Source: Tilletiopsis washingtonensis
Lineage: Eukaryota > Basidiomycota > Exobasidiomycetes > Entylomatales
Reading direction: 5' to 3'
Length of the DNA: 64,000 nucleotides
Assembly: GCF_003144115.1 (NCBI RefSeq)
Contig: NW_020312011.1
Location: 62,001-126,000 of the forward strand
The notes beneath the pieces were generated by a model. The model did not search any database. It saw nothing but the letters and a program-made list of their open reading frames with translations, and had not been told where the DNA came from. Within the stretch, counting starts at the first letter, position 1, and every line of letters begins with the position of its first letter. The position numbers and the translations under genes are program-made. Positions 1 to 10,556 of the stretch are shown piece by piece.

Positions 1-613
1 TCGGGCCGCGAGGCACGGCCGTCGTCGCCTCGGCGAGCGCGCGTGCAGGATCGTCCGACGTCTTGATCAGGTCCTGGATGCGCGTGCGCTGATAGTCGGC
101 AAGCGTCACGCGCTTGCCGGTCGCCGAGCGGGAGCTCGAGGGCATGGCAGGCAGCTTCGAAGCGAGTGCCCGCTCATCTGCGGTGCCGGCACGTCAGCTG
201 CACGAACACAGCCAGACTCGTGTGGCCCTGCCAGCGCTGCCATGTACGTCTGTGACGCTGCAGCCGTGACACTCACCATCAAAGACGCGCTTCGAGACGT
301 CGTAAATGCTCTCGTCGCGCCCACGGATCTTGGCCAGCGTGCGCAGGATGGCGGCGTCGACGTCGGCCGTCACCTGCTCGCCGTCGTCGTCCTCCGTCTC
401 GTCGGAGCTGCTCGAGTCGCCGTCGCTCTCGGCCGCACCCGCGACGCCGGCGCCGTCTGCGCTCTTGCCGTAGCGCTCCTGCAGCTGGTGCAGCTCGGTG
501 CGCTCCTTGTTGTGCTGGAAGCGCCGCGCATACTCCTCGTTGATCTGGAACGCCTGGGGCGACGAGGCGCGTGACTGTGTCGCCGGTGCGGCGTCGTCTG
601 CGAAGAGGTCCAT
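1..613 (-). CDS. KRI1: Kri1-like ribosome biogenesis protein, N-terminal part (runs off the window)
   Basis: Kri1 works with Krr1 in nucleolar assembly of the small ribosomal subunit. Exons read here are 613..277 and 177..1, with a GTGAGT donor and CAG acceptor; the gene continues past base 1. The start is the ATG at 613 (MDLFADD), because the family N-terminus follows directly: INEEYARRFQHNKERTELH, then an acidic Ser/Asp/Glu stretch, then DAAILRTLAKIRGRDESIYD. Exon 2 carries GKRVTLADYQRTRIQDLI, matching the conserved Kri1 segment before the acidic core. Roughly the first 170 residues of a protein usually above 500 are present. It is divergent from the lectin gene across about 560 bp. Family assignment is from recalled conservation; confidence is high. 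Confidence 0.93.
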
Positions 614-1177
614 CGCAGCTGATGCGCCACGCGCCTGCGAGTGGAGGAGGTCGCACAGGCAGAGGCTCGCTGAAGGCGCCGCGTGCTGCGATATACGGCT
701 TGGCGGCAGAGTGACCGTCAAGAGCGCGGTGCGACAGCTGCAGCGAGGCGAGCTGCAGGGACAAGGTGCAGTGAGCGGGTGGGTGGAGTAGAGAGGGAGG
801 AAGGAAGGCGGCCGGACTTACCGGCGCGTACAATTTTGGCGCATGAGCCCTAGCCCAGGCCGCGGCCCAACTGGCGCGCGCACGTGACACGCCCCCTGCC
901 AGCGCCGCGCCGCACTGGCCACGGCGCCCCGAGCGCGACGCGGCTTGGCGGGAAGCCTCGCCTCCGCCTCGCCTCTCACCACGACCCGCTCCGACACGAC
1001 CACGCCGGCTGCAGTGCACGCACCCGGCACGACCCCTGCCGCGCAGCCTCGACGCACTGCACGACCGCCACGCCCTGCGGCCACGCCCACGCTCGCCGCT
1101 GCTACGCGCCGCACCGCCCCACACTTTGCATCCAGCCCGTGCTCGCCTCGTGCATCCGCAGACGCAGACGCACCACC
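614..1177. promoter_or_regulatory. Divergent intergenic region between KRI1 and the lectin gene
   Basis: This 564 bp region separates two divergent start codons and must hold both promoters and 5' UTRs. Open frames cross it on both strands, but they are Arg/Ala-rich GC artefacts without conserved sequence. I see no TATA box. An AT-richer patch (acaattttggcgcatgag, near 830-847) is the only distinctive block. Confidence 0.5.
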
Positions 1178-2930
1178 ATGTCGCGCGTCGTCTGCCATGC
1201 GCTGGCAGTGGCGCTGGCGCTCCTCGTCGCGGCGCCGCTCAGCGTCGTCGCGCAGGTCGCGGCGCAGAACCGCCTGCTGAAGAGCGACGCCATCGTGCCG
1301 CTGCGCTCGCACTCGCTCTACGCGCCCTACGTGGACTCCAACTGTGAGTGCGCCGTGCATCCGCACTTGCCGCGCCGTGCATCCGCACTGGCCGCGCCGA
1401 CTCTGATGTCACGCCTCTTGCTTGTTGCTTGTTCGACGTGCAGTGCAGAACAAGGTGCGTGCCTCGGCAAGCGAGTACGCGCCGGTGCGATGCTGACCGC
1501 GCTGTGCAGTTCTGGGACTTTGGCGGCGACGCCTACGTCGACACGAACAAGCACATCCGCCTGACGCAGGATCGGGGCAGCCAGGCGGGATGGCTGTGGA
1601 CGCGCTCGGTGAGTGTGCCTGCCTTTGCGAGACGTGCATGGAGCGTCGGTGCGATCGGGCCGCCTTCGCACATGCGCCATGTGGTGCCCCTTCATCCCAG
1701 CGTCGTAAGCAGTTCTGACACACAGTGTGCCTGCAGGAGATCCAGCCGGAGAACTACGAGATCCAAGTCGAGTTCAGCATCGACGGCAAGGCTGCGGGCC
1801 ACAAGCCGTACGGCGATGGGTGAGTGTCGCGTGCAGGTAGCTCAAGGGAGCCCAAGCAGGGCGCTGGATGGCAGTCAGACACCGCCAATGCGCTGTTGGC
1901 CTGCTTCGGCTTCGCTCGCTCCATGTCCGGCTGCTGACCGCAATCACGCAGCTTCGCGATGTGGCTCACGACGGAGCGCGCGCAGCCCGGCCCGGTGTTC
2001 GGCTCGAAGGACTACTTCACCGGCCTGGGCATCATGTTTGACACGTTCGCCAACTCGAGACATGTGAGCTGGAAGCGCGCCGTTCTGGCTTCCTCGTGGC
2101 TGACGCTCGATGGCAGCCCTACACTTTCCCGCGCGTTCTCGCCATCAACGGCAACGGCATCGAGCGGTATAACGTCGGCAAGGACGGCGCGCCGCAGGAG
2201 GTGGCTGGCTGCTCCGTGTCCATCAGGCGCGCGGCCGTCGCGACGAAGGCGAGACTCACTTATGTGAAGGACGTGTTCCTCGAGGTGAGTCTGGCGGCGC
2301 TTGCGACAAGCCCGGCCACGCTGACTCGCGCCGCACAGCTTGCCCTGCACTACAACGAGTGGGACGACTGGGACACGTGCTTGTGAGGCGAGCGCTGCAG
2401 TCCTGCATGAGTCTCCTTGCTGACCATCCACGCGCTCATAGCAAGCTGGACAACGTCACGATTCCAGCTCGGCCGTACCTCGGCTTCTCGGCCGCGACGG
2501 GCGACGTGAGCGACAACCACGACATTGTCTCCGTGTCGACGAGCAACATCATCTACAAGGAGCGCACGGCCGCCGAGAAGAAGGCACACCGCCTCGAGCA
2601 CTTCCCGCCCGGCGGCGCGGCCAAGGCCGGCGAGAAGAAGAAGTCCGGCGGCTGGTTCTCGAAGAAGAAGAAGCAGGCCGACAGCGGCACGCCCAGCAGC
2701 GGCACGAACCGCGACACGCCGAGCGGGCCGGGCTTCTTCGCAGGCTTCTTCTCGGGGCTGTTCAGCCTCATCTGGTTCGTGCTCAAGTGGGCGTCTGTGC
2801 TGGGCGTCATCGCGGGCGCGGCATACGGCTACTTCCGGTGGCAGAAGAAGAAGGACGTGAGTCGAGCGTGCAGCACTGAGCGCTGGGTCACGCTAACGAG
2901 CTGCGCCGCTCCCAGGCCAAGCGGTTCTAA
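1178..2930 (+). CDS. L-type (legume-like) lectin cargo receptor, VIP36/Emp47 family
   Basis: ER-Golgi type I membrane lectin that binds high-mannose glycans and sorts cargo. Nine exons: 1178..1343, 1444..1454, 1510..1608, 1737..1819, 1952..2063, 2117..2284, 2339..2382, 2442..2856, 2916..2930, giving about 370 residues. A signal peptide (SRVVCHALAVALALLVAAP) leads into the lectin domain: RSHSLYAPYVDSNLQNKFWD, WLTTERAQPGPVFGSKDYFT, the Ca/sugar-site type motif IMFDTFAN, and HYNEWDDWDTC with a following Cys for the usual disulphide. A Lys-rich luminal linker, one membrane segment near residues 340-358 and a short basic tail ending KKKDAKRF follow, as expected of VIP36-like coat-binding tails. 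Exon 2 is only 11 nt. VIP36-like is preferred over ERGIC-53-like because of the short tail and lack of a long coiled coil. Confidence 0.92.
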
Positions 2931-3051
2931 GGGACTCCCATCTGCAGCGTCCGCCGCTACGACAGCTCGCGCGTGGACCCCGCAGTCTGTTGCAAAATGC
3001 TAAATGTGCAGAGACGCTGATGATACATGTGGGGTGGCGGCGATGCGGACA

Positions 3052-5777
3052 TCAGGGGCGGTTGCGTTTGCGAGCAGGGGGCGCGGCGACGAGAGTCTCG
3101 GCGCCTTGCCCGCGCTGAGCAGCAGCAGTGCTGGCCATGGTGCGCTTCGGCAGGCGCCCCGTGGGGCCGACCTTGAAGCGCTGCCGCTCCTGCTCGTCGT
3201 CGGAGATGCACAGCTCGCCCGCGACGCCGGTGGCCTCTGCCGTGCCGGGCGAGTGGGCACGCCAGGCGCCGCGCGTGCGTACCAGGTCGCGGTACCAGGA
3301 CTGCAGGAGGCCGATTTGCGCGCCGACTGCTGACTCGGAGATGGGCACTGCTGGCGGCGGCGGCGGGAACGCGAGCGGCTCTTCCGCTGAGCTTCTGCAG
3401 ATCGCGAGTCAGCGGAGTGCGCGCGAACGCTGAGCTCGAGTACGCACGGATCCGCCTCGTGTCGCCGCTGGCCGGGCGCCTCGGTGGCACGGAAGAGACG
3501 CGCCGGGACGGACAGGCCAGACATGCCCGTCTCGGCGTCGAGGCCCATGGCCTTGAAGCCGAAAAAATCGTCGCCGAGCTCCTCGGCAAAGCCGCCGCTG
3601 TGCAGGTCGCAGGTCAGCAATGAGCGTACTCGGCGCGACGCTGCGGCTCTTACCTGACAAGCACGTCGTTGCTCGCGCTGAAGAACGCGTCGTCGGCCAT
3701 CGGAGCGGAGCTGGCCTGCAGCAGTCCGGTGTCAGCAGATGCGTCGAGACGCCTCGGGGCGGACCACTCGCCTGCAGGCGCTCCCGATATGCCGCGCGGT
3801 TGCGCCGCAGCATGTCCGTGAGGCGCGTGCCGTGTCGCTCGACATCGTCGACCACGTAGGTCTCCAGTGACCGCACACTCGCGCCGCCATTCTCCTGCAA
3901 CGTGTGAAGAAGCAGTTCCTGAAGCAGCGTGTCAGCGCCATGCCACAGCAGCGCAGCTGCAGCGATCTCGACTGACCTCGACGCTCATCTCGTGAGAGTA
4001 GCGGTCGGCATAGAGGCGGAGGGTGCGCCCGAGGTTGCCCAGGAACTCGCCCGCCATGTCGGTGATGACATCCATGCAGGACGTGTGCGCGCCTGTGTCG
4101 GACGGCACAGTCAGCGTGGATCTATAGGCAGGAGAGCCGCGCAATGCTCACCGTCGAAGCCGACATGCGCGCCAAGCAGCATCGCTGCAGAGTGCAGACC
4201 TTCCCGTGCGCTTTGCGGGCTGATGCCTCCTAGCGGATTCAAACCGGGCTCGAGCGCTACTGCACCTTTTGGATGCCGCGTCTGCTCTGGCGTCTGGCCG
4301 GAAACTGGCCGCCGCGTGCGGACAGGCATCTCGTCATCCTCTGACTCCTCGTCGGACGAAGTTGAGGCGAGCCACGCCGGAAGAGGGGTATCAAGCTAGA
4401 GACCGGACGAAGTCAGCGCTTCCAGCGGCGCTGCTTCAGCGACGGCGCAACTCACGTCTGTGTGCGCGGCCAGCGCTGCAAGCTTGGCACTTGTGTGCCG
4501 CAACTTGGCGATCGTGCTGATGTTGCGGCGCACCATGGCCTGACCACCAAAGGCGTTGCGTTTCCGCACGCGATAAGCACCGGCCTCCTCGTCCTCCAGC
4601 GGCAGCCGCACCGACGACGGCAGATGCGGGACGCCAGCCATGAGAAGGTCGCCGCTGGACAGCGAGTACCATGCGCCGTCAGCGCTACCAGACGGGTCGG
4701 CCAAGTCTGGCACTGATGCCGCAATTGGTCCAGAGCCAGACTGGCGCAGCAGGTCGTCGCGGCTGCGAGATGTTCGTGCCGCTGCGAGCAGACGCGCGCC
4801 GTTGGCAGACGTCGTGGCTTGCGACGCGTCCTCCTCGAGAAAGTCAAGAGACTCGAGCTGCGAGAAGCGCGCCATATCGGCAGCATCGCGCACGAGGGCA
4901 GGCCGCATGGCCAGAGGCGTGATCGTCACGGCGCTGCTCGGAGGCGGAGGCACGAGAGGCCGGGCGAGCGGTAGCTGAAGTAAAAGTAGGGGCAAGCAGG
5001 CGCAGTCAGTGGCCTGTCTCGGCAAGAGGAGCAGGCAAGCATCCACATCGCGTAGCCCACATCGCAGCGCAGCGGCCTGAACAGGCAGAACCCAGCCCAC
5101 ACTCACTCGAGTTGCGACTCGCGGTCCAGCGCCATCCGTCCCAAACACCTTCGCCTTGGCTGCAGCATCGCTCCGCTTCTCCCACAGCCGCAGCGCCTCG
5201 CCAACTTCGTCTCCCTCATGCACGTATGCGAGCAGGTGGCGCGACTGGGCTCGCATGTGGGCAGCAGCCTTGCGCAGCGCATGCTCCTGCGGGGTCAGAC
5301 AGCGTCAGCAGGAGAGGAAGAAGTCGCATAGCCTTTGCCTCGCATGCTGCGGCACACACGCACCGGCAGCATGTTGTACATCTCGCAATTCGACCAGATC
5401 AGCTCGAGATCGGCGGCAAAGGCGTTCTTGTTCTTGTACTTGGACGCCTTGACGTTGCGGAGCATGGTGCCAAGGTCCATGGGGTGCTTGATCACCTCGT
5501 AGTAGTCGGGCGCCTCGCGCTTCGAGACACGGGTCAAGAAGGCCGTGGCATGCTCCTGCAGAGCGAGACAGCGCGCTCAGATGCGCACACATTGGGCGGC
5601 ACCTCCGCCCGCACTCACCGATCCCTTGAGCTCGGTGATGAGGCGCTCCATAGCCTCGTTCATCTCCGACTTGTCGTCCTTGCTCTTGCGCACGTCGGTG
5701 AGCAGCTTGCGCAGCTCGGCGTCATCGAGCGGCACCGCCGAGCGGCGCGCATCGATGGCGGCGAGCAGGTACTTCAT
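3052..5777 (-). CDS. SPT7: SAGA complex subunit Spt7: bromodomain plus histone-fold protein
   Basis: Spt7 is a scaffold of the SAGA histone-acetyltransferase complex; its histone fold pairs with Taf10. Ten exons: 5777..5619, 5555..5364, 5286..5107, 4974..4456, 4395..4152, 4092..3977, 3918..3772, 3715..3654, 3597..3448, 3394..3052, giving about 703 residues. The bromodomain (about 55-140) contains [20 protein letters not shown] and the Asn-ending NCEMYN acetyl-lysine motif. The histone fold (about 437-515) contains [19 protein letters not shown] and [19 protein letters not shown]. The order bromodomain then histone fold is that of Spt7. It is shorter than yeast Spt7 (about 1300), so extra 5' exons cannot be excluded. 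Intron 7 (3771..3716) appears to use a GC donor (CAG|GCGAGT); with it, the phase closes exactly. Confidence 0.9.
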
Positions 5778-6316
5778 GGCGCCGCGTGTGCCGTGCCGGC
5801 GGCCAGAACGTGCTGCCGGCGCAGAGCGGGTGCGAGTTGCACACGCGACGCGTGCTCAGCCGAGGCACGGGCAGAGATGTGCCGCAATGGGGCGCAGACG
5901 TGCTCAGAGGATGCAGAGGGCCGAGCTCAGCGTGCGCTGTGCCGCTGCGGGTGTGCTGCGGACTGGCAGACACGCGCAGGCGGCGGAGGTGGAGCAGCGA
6001 GGGGTGGGAAGGACGTGGACGGGAGGCAGGCCGCGAGCGGCGCACATTCCGCGGCTTGGCGGTCCTGGTCGCCGCGCCGCCGCGCTGCCCTGGCTCGAGC
6101 GCCTCCGCATGCGCGCCACGTGACCGCGCCGCGCCTGATGCTGCTCCACTCGAAGAATTTGGCCTGGCGGCTTTGGAGGGCGCCGACTCGAGGGGTGTCT
6201 TTTGCGCTCTCTCCACCACCTCCCTTGCCCTGGCTCTCCACATCGCTCTCTGCTCTTGCTCTGAGCCGCACACCCCCAAGGACCCATCCACAGCCTCGTA
6301 TTCCACACACTGCGCC
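5778..6316. promoter_or_regulatory. Divergent intergenic region between SPT7 and EFG1
   Basis: These 539 bp separate two divergent starts. Frames are open on both strands because of high GC, but none shows conserved sequence. Additional SPT7 5' exons could lie here, since the chosen SPT7 start yields a short family member. Pyrimidine-rich runs precede the EFG1 start (about 6194-6240). Confidence 0.45.
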
Positions 6317-7399
6317 ATGGCAAAGGGCGCAGACGCCGGGCCGAGCGCCTCGCACAAGCGCAAGCGCCCAGACGCCCCGGCTGCGGGCGGCTCCGGCCAG
6401 GCATCCACCAGCGGCGAGGGAGGCGCTCGCGGAGGACATGCCAAGCGAGGACGCGGCTCGGCGCGCGGTCGAGGCGCCGGACGCGGGCGAGGCGCATCGC
6501 GCGGCGGCCATGGCGGCAGCCGCAAGGCCGCCCGCACCGAGGAGGAAGAGGACCCCGATGCAGCAGACGAGCCGCTGGGCGTCAGCAAGCTCAAGGCGAG
6601 CCTGCGGCAGACGCGCCGACTGTTGGCAAAGGTGAGCAGTGGCGCCCGCTCTGCATCTTCGCTGCAACTAAGCGCCGGCCCCTCAGGACAACGTCGCTCC
6701 GCCCGTGCGCCAAGAGGCCGAGCGGCGAGCGCGTGCTCTCGAGACGGAGATCGCCGATCGTGAGCGCTCGAACGTGGAGCGCGAGAACGCGCGCAAGAGC
6801 CATGCTACGCGCTTCTTTGGTGAGTCGCACCTCAGGTCCGGTGCAGGGATCAGCGCTGAGGCGTGGTCCGCAGAACGGCAAAAGCTCGTCCGGCAGATCA
6901 AGAAGCTCGTCAAGGCCGGGGCGCAAGACTCGCCGCAGATCCAGGAGCAGCTGCAAGAAGCGCGCGTCAGGCTTGCATACGTGCTGGTGAGCTATCGACC
7001 GCCCGAAGCCATGAGCCATGGCTGACCATGCCTCCCTGCCAGAACTGGCCGCACGAGCACGCATACGTCAGCCTCTTCCCCACCGTTGGCGCGGGGCCGT
7101 TTGCAGACGCCAAGGCACCTGGCGCGCCGCCGGCCGATGCATCCGAGAGCGTGCGGCGCGCTCACGAGGTGCGGGCGCTGATCGTGTCGCGCATGGCAGA
7201 CGGCTCGCTGGGCGCGAAGCCGGACGAGGAGCTCGCGGCCGAGAGTGGTGCCGAGCGGAAGCGCGACGCTCTGCGCAAGGGCGGCAAGCAGGCAGGCAGC
7301 GGCGACGAGGACAGCGATGCGGGCTCCTCGGACGGAGAGTCGCAGGCCGGCCTCGCGCACGACGACTTCTTTGCGGGCGAGAGCGAGGACGATGAGTAG
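6317..7399 (+). CDS. EFG1: rRNA-processing protein Efg1
   Basis: Efg1 is a nucleolar factor of the early 90S pre-ribosome needed for 18S rRNA maturation (not the Candida regulator of the same name). Four exons: 6317..6631, 6687..6819, 6874..6986, 7043..7399, giving about 305 residues. A Gly/Arg-rich N-terminus (RGRGSARGRGAGRGRGASRG) is followed by the family domain: LGVSKLKASLRQTRRLLAK, ARALETEIADRERSNVEREN, SHATRFFERQKLVRQIKKL and LQEARVRLAYVL, ending in a Tyr-containing strand (NWPHEHAYVSLFPT). The C-terminus is acidic (GESEDDE). The coiled-coil pattern and the RFFERQK motif are the diagnostic parts. The ATG follows about 0.5 kb of shared promoter with SPT7. Confidence 0.9.
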
Positions 7400-7539
7400 T
7401 AATGAAAGCATGTCACGCCGTGCACCGAGAGAGACGCACACGCAACGTTCCGCGCGGCACAGGGGAGGAGGCTGGGGCTTTTGCGCTGCAGGCTCGCGTC
7501 CAAGGCGCAGATGCTTTACTTTGATGCATTGCAGGCGAG

Positions 7540-10249
7540 CTAGAGGACGCCAACGCCCGTCACACTCGCCCGTGCGAGCTGCCGTGCCAGGCCGAGGCGC
7601 ACAATGTCCAGCCGCTTGCGTGCCGCGCCGACGTCGACGCTGCGGCTGCCGTCGGCGCCGTCGCGGCTGCTGGACGCAGTCAGGAGCTGCTCGAGAGTGC
7701 CGAGGAAGTGCTGCGCGTCGCTGCTGCCCGAGAGCAGGCCCGAGTTGATCTGCTCCAGGAAGCGCAGCAGCTCAAAGGTCTCGTCGGCAGTGAAGAGGTT
7801 GTCGGCGCCTGCGTCGGCTGTCAGTGAGAGCTCGGCGACGCCAGCTGCGTTGCACGCACCTTCCAGCAGCGGAATGGCATCGACGAGCAGCACCGCCCAG
7901 AAGCGTTCTGGCGCCGCATTGCTGGTCAGGAGCACGACGAGCAGCTCGGCAGCCGCCCGCAGCTGGCCCTCGGCGTACAGCCGGTGGAAGTCTCGGTAGC
8001 CCGCCAGGAATGCGAGCCGCGACGAGAAGAGGCTGCGCCCGACGCCGTAGCCTGTGTCGTTGGCCGCGTCGCCGGCATCCAGCTCCATGCCCTCGGCTGA
8101 TGCGCTACTGCCTGGTCCTTGCGGCGGTCGTGCAGCTGCGGGATGAAGAAGCGAGGCTGGAACCGAGTCGACGAGGCGGCAGAACTCGTCTGCGCCTTGC
8201 GTGATGTACTCGTCGAGTAGCGCATCTGCGATGCGCCGCACCTGGCGAGAGTCGCCTGCGCGGACGCAGTATGCGATCGCCAGCCCGTACTGCCGCTTAG
8301 CTGCGGTGAGCTTGGCCACGCGCTGCAGGAAGCAACGTCAGCTGAAGCCCATCGCGCGGACAGCGGCGAGGCTCACCTTGCACACGGCACGCGCCTCCTC
8401 CTCCAGGCCATGCTCGACACACGCCTTGAGCACCTCCTCGACGCCGCGGAAGCCGGCACCTGTCCCGCTCTCGCGCTGCTGGCGCTCCTTTTCGCGGCGC
8501 AGCGCTTCGGCTGCCTCCTCCGGGTCGTCCGCATCGTCAATCATCTCGGCATCCCGGGCCTCGTCCTCGAGGGCATCAAGGGTGCGCGCCGGGACAGTCG
8601 TGCCTGCTTCCTCGTCGCTGAGCGGCACGTCGAGGATGACGTTGCGCAGCCGCGTCGCAGCAGTCGCTGTGCCTACTGCCGCGAGATAGTCGACCGACAT
8701 GCGCCAGAGGCCCGAGTCATCCAGCAGCGTCTCGGCATACTGCAGGAGCGCGTCTGTCCTGGCGTCGGTTGACATGCTAGAAATGCTGTCAGCGGAAGTC
8801 CTGCTGGCAGGGCCCAAGCAGCTCACCCCATGGACGCATCGAGCAGACCAGCCTTGTCAAAGAGATCGATGAGGTGCGCTGCAAGCCAGGCGTCGAAATC
8901 CTTGGCGATGCGGCATGCCTCGCGCACGTCGCCACTGGCCAGAGCGCACAGCAGAGTCTCGCCCGGTACCTTGGCATCCACCGGGAACTGCTCCAGAATG
9001 ACGGCCATCGTCTCGCTGTGCCGGCAGGCCCGTCAGCCCGCTTCTACTTCGCGATCTGCCCTCAACGACTCACGGCACATCGTCGCGACGCATCGTCGGC
9101 TGCACCAGCGTGCCCCAGGCGCCCAGCGCTTCCCGCCAGTCCTCGCACGCCTCGAAGACGCGCTGCCGCTCGCCCGCGACGAGCTGCAGCAGGCAGCGGA
9201 ACTGCGCCTCGTACTCTAGGCGCTGGTCCTCTGCGTCTTCGTTGCCGCCCAGCTCGGCCTCTGCGTCGTCCATGGCGCCCTCCAGCCGCGTGAGCAGCGC
9301 GCGCACAGACGACTGCCACGAGCGGCGCGCAGCAGTAAAGGCTGCCTCGGTCGGAAAGGCCGACGAGCGCGGCAGCGTGGAGAGCAGCTGTGAGATCTCC
9401 AGCGAGAGCGAGGAGATGGTACGCGACGGGTGCGAGGAGAGCGAGCGGAGCATGGACGAGGCGGAGGTGTAAAAGCCCCGCAGAACGCAGCTGTGGCACG
9501 CAAGCGCGGTGTCAGACCGCAGGCCTCTCTTCTCTCAATTTCCGCACGCTCACCGGAGGACGTAGTCCCAGTACGCCGGATGCTCGTGCGGAGACGCAGA
9601 CGAGGCGATGTCCTGTCCCTCCTCGGTGCTCGGCGCTGCAGCGCGGATCAGCAAGAGCAAGTAGCACCACTGCAGTGTTCCGACTCACCCGGATCAGTGC
9701 AGTTGACCCAGTGCAGCAGCTCCTCGCCTACGACGCCGGCCCCCTCGCCGTCGGCGGGCAGGAAGACCGTCTGCGCCAGGTGCAAAGCCGCCTCGAGCCG
9801 TGCCGCGTGTGCTGGTCGGTCGACGCCAGCATCATCGCCCTCCGTATCTGCGACTGTAAGCGCTACGAGGTAGCGGCTGAGCGCCGAGCGGTAGAGCCCA
9901 GCAACGCGCGAGAGGTATTGCAGCGTCTGTGCCGAAGGACTGCGAGGCCAAAGCTGTCAGCTGCGGGCCACGTGCTGCGGAGCCGCGCCTGTGACGCACA
10001 CGGCACCGGGCAGCGGGTGCTGCGCAATTGTAGCGAGCGTCGAGAAGACGGTGTACGACTCGGCGAGGAACTGCCAGAGCGGCATGAGCATGGCAGGCAG
10101 CGGTGCGCGCCGTTCGTGCGGCTCACCGCGATGGACTCGTCGGCAGCCCAGTTGCCGGCAAAGACGCCGGCGAGCAGCGGCGCATGCACGGGTGCGCTCG
10201 GCGCCGGTGCCGGCGGCAGGCTCGACGTCGATGCGGCAGCGGCCGGCAT
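7540..10249 (-). CDS. NUP85: Nucleoporin Nup85 (Y-complex)
   Basis: Nup85 is an alpha-solenoid subunit of the Nup84/Nup107 Y-complex that forms the nuclear pore coat. Eight exons: 10249..10127, 10070..10000, 9939..9689, 9635..9554, 9490..9074, 9015..8827, 8776..8377, 8322..7540, giving about 771 residues. All phases close. Recognisable family stretches are QTLQYLSRVAGLYRSAL, the helix-rich middle (LRSLSSHPSRTISSLSLEIS), DFDAWLAAHLIDLFDKAGLL, and LLQYAETLLDDSGLWRMSVD, the typical Nup85 repeat in which a low-copy solenoid helix precedes W/DYL. The last exon holds a basic helix (AKRQYGLAIAYCVRAGDSRQ) and an FLEQINSG segment. No transmembrane segment is seen. Identification rests on recalled family pattern rather than a single catalytic motif. 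Confidence 0.82.
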
Positions 10250-10556
10250 CGTGGAGGCGTGGAGAGAATTGGGGGGATGCGGTGGGCAGGAAGAATCTTG
10301 AAGCACGCCGGCGAGACCGCGCTTCAACCTCCTCCACGCTGCAGACTACAGCTCACGCGCATTGTTGTAGTGTCTGCATGACGCGTTGTTGTAGTCGGAC
10401 GCGTTGAGTGCGCATTGGACAGGGACGCGCACGCACGGCTTCCTCCTTCCCTTCCTCCTCTCCACCCGCTCCTCATAGCCGCAACCCACGTTCTCGGACC
10501 AGCAGCGCCGCACCGCACCGTCGCAGTACCTCCGCATCGCCTTGCCCTCATTCACC
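10250..10556. promoter_or_regulatory. Divergent promoter of NUP85 and RFC3 with CT-rich tract
   Basis: This 307 bp gap separates divergent starts. A strong pyrimidine run on the + strand (about 10438-10473, tcctcctctccacccgctcc and flanks) lies about 90 bp upstream of the RFC3 ATG. CT-rich tracts just upstream of start codons are common core-promoter elements in filamentous fungi and smuts; the role here is inferred. A short near-repeat, tgttgtagt, occurs at about 10363 and 10387. Confidence 0.5.

Noticed and set aside
5112-6635. A 507-residue + strand frame spanning the SPT7 5' end and EFG1 start
   Set aside because: Crosses two genes in a non-coding frame; His/Arg/Ala-rich artefact.
8317-8322. 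A possible separate start for the last NUP85 exon (MAKL-like)
   Set aside because: The codon is GTG, and the exon joins upstream exons in phase through a CAG acceptor at 8323-8325.
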